The position numbers and the translations under genes are program-made. Of a DNA stretch of 8,940 bases, positions 5,451-8,940 are shown piece by piece. This DNA comes from JAFGBN01 sp964394145 (lineage in GTDB: Bacteria; Chloroflexota; Dehalococcoidia; GIF9; AB-539-J10): contig CAYMVL010000007.1 of NCBI GenBank assembly GCA_964394145.1, positions 1 to 8,940 on the forward strand, in the 5' to 3' direction. The notes beneath the pieces are model-generated. The model ran no database searches and was not told the DNA's origin. It worked only from the letters and a program-made list of their open reading frames with translations. The stretch's first letter is position 1; every line of letters starts with the position of its first letter.

Positions 5451-6605
5451 ATGCTGTCTCTCAAAATAGCCATACGTTTCCTCAAGTCTGCCAGAACACA
5501 GACTGTTCTCATTATAATTGGGATTGCCATAGCTATATCCATCCAGGTCTTCGTTGGGCTCTTGATAAGTAGCTTGCAGCAGAGCCTGGTTGAGAGTACC
5601 ATTGGCAGTTCTCCACACATCACCATTTCTTCAGCAACTGATGTTTCCACAATACGTAACTGGGGAGCGCTTCAGAAGCAGATTGAAGAGCTTGGTGTTA
5701 CACAGGCAATATCGCCTTCAGCGAGCGGCAATGCTTTTGTACGCGACGGATATTCTAACCTGCCAGTTTTGGTCAGGGGTTTCGATTTCGATAATGCAGA
5801 CCAAATATACAAAATAACCAGCTCTATCTATGAGGGTAGGCCATACCAATCACCCCGTGAGGTTATGATAGGCAGAGATCTGCAGGAGGAGCTCGAAGTC
5901 AACGTGGGCGATAAGCTCGCTGTTACACTGCCCAATGGGTCTGAGAGCATATTAACCATATCCGGTTTCTATGATCTGGGAGTAGCCAGCATCAACAAGA
6001 CATGGGTTATCAGCAATCTCCGAACAGTCCAGAAGGCTTTTGGCTTTAATGATCGGGTGACTTCGATAGAAATTACGGTTGACGACGTATTCCAGGCTGA
6101 TGTCATCGCGGCTCAAGTAGAAAGCTCTCTGGCTAATGACGATATTAAGGTTGAGAACTGGAAGGAGCTGAACGAAGACCTCCTGAGCGGGCTCGATGGC
6201 CAGAGGATTTCGAGTAACATAATACAGGCGGTAATAATCCTCTCGGTGGTGATTGCCATCGCCAGTGTGCTGGCAATTAGCGTTCTTCAGAAATCCCGTC
6301 AGATAGGTATCCTGAAGGCAATGGGGATCAAGAATCTGACAGCCAGTTTTATATTCATATATCAGGGGTTCTTGATCGGTCTCATTGGTTCTATTATAGG
6401 CATAGCATTGGGGCTGGGCTTGCTCTATGCCTTCAATACATTTACGGCAAATCCGGACGGGACTGCTCTGATTGATCTATATATCCAGTACGATTTTATC
6501 ATCAGGTCGTGGATTATAGCAGTGGTGGCCTCAACCCTGGCAGGTGTAATTCCTGCTAGAAAATCTCTGCAACTGGATCCAATACAGGTAATAAGGGAAG
6601 GTTAA
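5451..6605 (+). CDS. FtsX/MacB-family ABC transporter permease
   Basis: This is an integral membrane subunit of 384 residues with the four-helix FtsX/MacB layout. TM1 is at about 17-40, followed by a large extracytoplasmic MacB_PCD domain (about 42-253). TM2 lies at about 256-279, TM3 at about 300-323 and TM4 at about 351-368. The cytoplasmic loop after TM2 has the family signature RQIGILKAMG, which contacts the ATPase. The C-terminus is ARKSLQLDPIQVIREG, also typical (usually AxxxDPxxxLR). Such systems use ATP for work on the outer face, such as lipoprotein release (LolCE), peptide or drug export (MacB) or signalling (BceB). They are not known as B12 importers. The start at 5451 follows the upstream stop by 2 bases, with AGGG at 5438-5441 as a modest ribosome binding site. 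The permease probably works as a homodimer, since only one copy is present. Confidence 0.93.
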   Translation: MLSLKIAIRFLKSARTQTVLIIIGIAIAISIQVFVGLLISSLQQSLVESTIGSSPHITISSATDVSTIRNWGALQKQIEELGVTQAISPSASGNAFVRDGYSNLPVLVRGFDFDNADQIYKITSSIYEGRPYQSPREVMIGRDLQEELEVNVGDKLAVTLPNGSESILTISGFYDLGVASINKTWVISNLRTVQKAFGFNDRVTSIEITVDDVFQADVIAAQVESSLANDDIKVENWKELNEDLLSGLDGQRISSNIIQAVIILSVVIAIASVLAISVLQKSRQIGILKAMGIKNLTASFIFIYQGFLIGLIGSIIGIALGLGLLYAFNTFTANPDGTALIDLYIQYDFIIRSWIIAVVASTLAGVIPARKSLQLDPIQVIREG

Positions 6606-6606
6606 A

Positions 6607-7293
6607 GTGGCTAATGTTGTCGAGCTGAAGAATGTGGACAAGATATACAGTGGGGTTGTTGACACGCAGGTGCTTTTTGACATTAACCTCAGCTTTGAGG
6701 AGGGCTCTTTCAACTCACTGGTAGGCGAGTCTGGAAGCGGTAAATCAACCCTGCTTAATATCATTGGTACCCTGGACAAACCCACAAATGGGGAAGTCCT
6801 TATAGACGGTAATAGAATCAACAATCTGAGTAGAAGCAAACTGGCAGAAATAAGAAACAGGACTATCGGCTTTGTCTTTCAATTCCATTATCTTCTTCCG
6901 GAGTTCACTGCCATAGAGAATGTCCTCATGCCATATAACATCGGTAGAAAGCATGGCACTAAGTCTATATCCAGGAGGGCTGATGAACTGTTTGATTTGC
7001 TGGGGATAGCCAAAATTAAGAATAACATGGCGAACAAAATGTCCGGTGGCCAGCAACAACGAACAGCGATAGCCAGGGCGTTAATAAATAGTCCCAAACT
7101 TATTGTGGCTGATGAACCGACAGGCAATTTAGATTCTCAGAATACCGCAACGATTTACAAGATATTCCGGGAGATTAATAAACAGTTCGGGACGACGTTC
7201 TTGATCGTAACTCATGACCGCAGGATAGCTCAGGAAGCTGACAGAATTATTGAGATAAAGGACGGCAGGATCATAGCAGACCTGAAGAAGTGA
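6607..7293 (+). CDS. LolD/MacB-type ABC transporter ATP-binding protein
   Basis: This complete ABC ATPase of 228 residues shows all catalytic motifs. Walker A is GESGSGKST (40-48), the Q-loop Gln is 92 in FVFQFHYLLPEFTAIENV, and the signature is MSGGQQQR (145-152). Walker B with catalytic Glu170 lies in LIVADEPTGNLD (165-176), and the switch His is 203 in IVTHD. The LLPEFTAIENV and DEPTGNLD wording places it with the LolD/MacB/FtsE-like group that partners FtsX-fold permeases. The GTG start lies 1 base after the permease stop and is preceded by AAGGGAAGG (6593-6601), which supports GTG over later codons. It would power the permease encoded just upstream. No third transporter component (membrane fusion protein or second permease) is present, and the operon ends here. 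Confidence 0.95.
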   Translation: MANVVELKNVDKIYSGVVDTQVLFDINLSFEEGSFNSLVGESGSGKSTLLNIIGTLDKPTNGEVLIDGNRINNLSRSKLAEIRNRTIGFVFQFHYLLPEFTAIENVLMPYNIGRKHGTKSISRRADELFDLLGIAKIKNNMANKMSGGQQQRTAIARALINSPKLIVADEPTGNLDSQNTATIYKIFREINKQFGTTFLIVTHDRRIAQEADRIIEIKDGRIIADLKK

Positions 7294-7516
7294 CGAAGCC
7301 ACTTCCACTCAGAGTGTTAGCTCTTAGGCAATATAGGGGAATATGCAGCACAGAGAAAGTATCACCTACTAATTGCTATTCGTAGTTAGGCTGGCTCGAG
7401 TTCTACATCCAACTGGGAACTATACGACCTCACTAAGCACTGGGATATCTTACTCCAGAGGAATTCTTTAAGCTCCATTAACAAAACGAAAGAAAGTAGG
7501 AGGTTTCACCAATCAT

Positions 7517-7633
7517 ATGAACGAGTTCAAGGTCTTGACAAACGGCAATGATTGCATTACCCTTCTCCTCCGAAGGCGAAGGGATAAGGGAAGGATGGCA
7601 GATACTGCTACTCCAAGACTTGCAGCAGAATAA
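7517..7633 (+). CDS. Possible 38-residue ORF with strong upstream Shine-Dalgarno
   Basis: ATG 7517 to TAA 7631-7633 encodes a basic peptide that begins MNEFKVLTNGND and has an LLLRRRRDKGR patch in the middle. AGGAGG at 7498-7503 is a perfect Shine-Dalgarno sequence, but its 13-base distance to the ATG is longer than usual. The frame runs through the hairpin at 7560-7583, so the coding look may be accidental. It ends 28 bases before the DNRLRE gene and could be a leader ORF for it. I recognise no family. Confidence 0.22.
   Translation: MNEFKVLTNGNDCITLLLRRRRDKGRMADTATPRLAAE
7560..7583. repeat. Hairpin-forming inverted repeat
   Basis: CCCTTCTCCT (7560-7569) and AGGCGAAGGG (7574-7583) pair at 9 of 10 positions around the loop CCGA. 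Only the T-C pair near the middle is mismatched. There is no T-run after it on the plus strand (ATAAGGGAAGG follows). A dispersed palindromic (REP-like) element or an mRNA leader structure is more likely than a terminator. Confidence 0.45.
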
Positions 7634-7646
7634 ACAAAAGTAGGCT

Positions 7647-7653
7647 AAGAGGA
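7647..7653 (+). promoter_or_regulatory. Ribosome binding site for the DNRLRE protein
   Basis: AAGAGGA lies 8 bases before ATG 7662 and supports this start. The start also gives a clean signal peptide. Confidence 0.6.
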
Positions 7654-7661
7654 AAACAGCA

Positions 7662-8507
7662 ATGAAAGGCGGTCTACTTATTCTGTGCATCATGTTGGTG
7701 TTGTCTCTCACAGCCATTCCGGCGGGTATTGTTTCAGCTGACTGTCCACCGGGTGAGACTCTTGAGACCACATTGCAGCCTGGTCCGGCTGAAGGTAAAG
7801 ACACTTGGGTTTATGCGCTAATGCCCACTTGGAACTTTGGGGCAGGGGTTTATACAAGGACGGGCCTTGCCTTTGACGAGGGTAAGGAGGATAACTACGC
7901 GGCGCGGACTTACATAGAGTTTGACCTGTCATCGCTACCGGCTGGTGTCGAAATTGATAGCGCAGTCTTCAGTATATACGAATATTCGTGTTACGAGTCT
8001 GAGACGGGTCATGAGTGTGTTACAGAAGACTATGCTATCTATAGGGTGCTTTCAGCTTGGAATGAAGGCAACAAGACGGGGACGGTTGGTGACCTGGGTG
8101 AAATATATTGGACTACTCAACCATTATTTGACTCAACTGCCTATGGGCAGAGGAGTGTCTCTCTGGATCCAAACGACCCATATAAGGAACAGTGGCTGGA
8201 CTTCGACATAACCTACCTCGTGCGCAAGTGGTATGATGGCATAGAGACCAATTACGGTATGGTTCTGAAGCAGGTTGATGAAACAACGGTTTCAATGTTT
8301 CATGCGAATACCTCAGATTGGACAACAGCGTCTGAACGGCCGAAACTGACGATAAAGTATACTTGCCCCGGGGACAGGACGACTGTGGGTGGCGATGTGT
8401 TTCCTGTGGATAAGACAGGCTTGATCGTACCCTGGATTGTTCTTGCTACAGCAGCAATAGCCGGCAGTATTTATGTGGTCAGGTGCAGAGCCTTAAGTTC
8501 TAAATAG
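7662..8507 (+). CDS. Secreted DNRLRE-domain surface protein with C-terminal membrane anchor
   Basis: This 281-residue exported protein starts with a signal peptide of about 26 residues (hydrophobic core LLILCIMLVLSLTAIPAGI, likely cut after VSA). Cys28 is not in a lipobox because Asp precedes it. The body is one DNRLRE-type beta-sandwich domain. DTWVYALMPTWNFG (about 47-60) matches the usual D.yi....p..N.G opening. YIEFDLSSLPAGVEIDSAVFSIY, WLDFDITYLVRKWYDG..TNYGMVLKQ and the closing ERPKLTIKY are the other family landmarks. Such domains occur in large surface or carbohydrate-associated proteins of bacteria and archaea. The last 42 residues read VGGDVFPVDK, a linker, then PW and a hydrophobic helix (about 254-273) and a basic end with RCR, which resembles a sorting or anchoring tail. 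The protein probably sits on the outer face of the membrane with unknown ligand. It is monocistronic and followed by a terminator. Confidence 0.87.
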   Translation: MKGGLLILCIMLVLSLTAIPAGIVSADCPPGETLETTLQPGPAEGKDTWVYALMPTWNFGAGVYTRTGLAFDEGKEDNYAARTYIEFDLSSLPAGVEIDSAVFSIYEYSCYESETGHECVTEDYAIYRVLSAWNEGNKTGTVGDLGEIYWTTQPLFDSTAYGQRSVSLDPNDPYKEQWLDFDITYLVRKWYDGIETNYGMVLKQVDETTVSMFHANTSDWTTASERPKLTIKYTCPGDRTTVGGDVFPVDKTGLIVPWIVLATAAIAGSIYVVRCRALSSK

Positions 8508-8538
8508 TCCAGCATATACAAGCTGATTACTTGCATCT

Positions 8539-8573
8539 AAAGGCAGGCTTCCGATACAGGGGCCTGCCTTTTC
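8539..8573 (+). terminator. Rho-independent terminator after the DNRLRE gene
   Basis: AAAGGCAGGC (8539-8548) and GCCTGCCTTT (8562-8571) form a perfect 10-base-pair stem. The intervening 13 bases can add T-G, T-G and C-G pairs, and the 3' arm runs into TTTTCTT. It lies 32 bases after the stop at 8507. Confidence 0.9.
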
Positions 8574-8809
8574 TTAAACAATCTTATGGAATGTGACCTG
8601 ATTGCACCGTTTAGCGCAATGTTCAATAGTCCAAACGGGTGATTGCAGCTGCCACTCACTTTGACTCTCGTTATGCCTGAAGTATGCCGCGGCGAATTTG
8701 AAAAGTGCAGCGCAGGATGCTAGAGTCTCACAATGCACTCGGCCAAGGGCTCTAATATGAAATTGCTGACGAAGTGGCTTCGCATTGATTCGGTGAAAGG
8801 TGGTTCACA

Positions 8810-8940
8810 ATGGGCAAGGAACAGTTCATAGGTACTTGGAAACTCGTCTCGTCCGAATTCCGACGCTCAAATGGTGAAGTGACCTATCCGATGGGGAGGA
8901 ATGCATCTGGTATGCTCATGTACGACGCCAACGGCCACAT
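8810..8940 (+). CDS. Lipocalin-like domain protein, 5' part
   Basis: An ATG at 8810 opens a frame that runs off the window after 43 complete codons. The visible sequence, beginning MGKEQFIGTWKLVSSE and continuing with a GEVTYPMG stretch and GMLMYDANGH, matches the N-terminus of Lipocalin_5 (lipocalin-like) domains: F.GTW.LVS near residues 6-14, then a G.v.yP.G turn and a G.l.Y...G strand. These are small beta-barrel proteins of about 130-160 residues that are usually annotated without a defined ligand. No signal peptide is seen, so it is probably cytoplasmic. The start is supported by AAAGG (8796-8800) at 9 bases. About 230 bases and a terminator separate it from the previous gene, so it probably has its own promoter, though I see no clear -10/-35 pair. 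Confidence 0.85.
   Translation, partial: MGKEQFIGTWKLVSSEFRRSNGEVTYPMGRNASGMLMYDANGH

Larger units (their letters stand above)
7294..7661. other. Intergenic region before the DNRLRE gene
   Basis: About 368 bases follow the ABC operon. No rho-independent terminator is obvious after 7293; GAAG-CCA-CTTC at 7295-7305 is too short and lacks a T-run. The second half contains a strong AGGAGG (7498-7503), a possible 38-residue ORF (7517-7633), a TTGACA (7535-7540) without a good -10 box, and a 10-base hairpin (7560-7583). The first 200 bases show nothing I can name. Confidence 0.5.

Noticed and set aside
7478..7804. 108-codon minus-strand frame
   Set aside because: It overlaps the signal-peptide region of the DNRLRE gene in antisense and has no family features; a shadow frame.
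7294..8782. 12-base inverted match CGAAGCCACTTC (7294-7305) and GAAGTGGCTTCG (8771-8782) flanking the DNRLRE gene as possible mobile-element ends
   Set aside because: One or more inverted 12-mers are expected by chance in 9 kb, no target duplication is seen and no transposase lies between them.
8757..8831. 24-codon frame overlapping the lipocalin start
   Set aside because: No ribosome binding site, and it overlaps a well-supported gene in another frame.

Overview
The window looks like a bacterial chromosome segment of moderate GC with long gaps between genes. The likeliest host is a member of the Chloroflexota, possibly Dehalococcoidia. This is inference from two things: the C-terminal sorting-like tail of the DNRLRE protein (VGG..PVDK..PW, then a membrane helix and a basic end), which I associate with surface proteins of that group, and the overall gene mix. 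A marker-gene or composition check would be needed to confirm it.

Layout, left to right. (1) The 3' end of trpA (tryptophan synthase alpha subunit) closes what is probably a trp operon. (2) About 500 bases follow without a convincing gene, apart from one possible 56-residue ORF. (3) Two divergent orphan genes come next. One on the minus strand (958-1635) resembles the N-terminal module of some HNH or restriction-type proteins. One on the plus strand (2161-2754) encodes a PD-(D/E)XK nuclease-like protein of the DUF4365 type. They are separated by about 525 bases carrying a plausible promoter for each, and could be a small defence or DNA-processing module. (4) A stand-alone gene for a bacterial eRF1-like protein (baeRF family 3) is visibly richer in GC than its surroundings. 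(5) About 550 mostly non-coding bases end in a 33-codon ORF with four consecutive cysteines, placed 4 bases before the next gene. (6) A tight three-gene operon (4774-7293) encodes a cobalamin-binding protein of the CarH-like regulator type but with no DNA-binding domain, then an FtsX/MacB-type permease and a LolD/MacB-type ATPase. (7) After a 368-base gap with a hairpin and a possible 38-residue ORF comes a secreted, membrane-anchored DNRLRE-domain surface protein, followed by a strong rho-independent terminator. (8) The window ends inside a lipocalin-like (Lipocalin_5) gene.

The most interesting unit is the B12-domain/ABC-transporter operon. Gaps of 2 and 1 bases imply that a cobalamin-binding sensor or carrier is made together with a MacB/LolCDE-type system, which normally moves lipoproteins, peptides or drugs and does not import B12. 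The tetracysteine ORF just upstream may belong to the same transcript. About a quarter of the window has no recognisable gene, which suits an accessory or decaying region.
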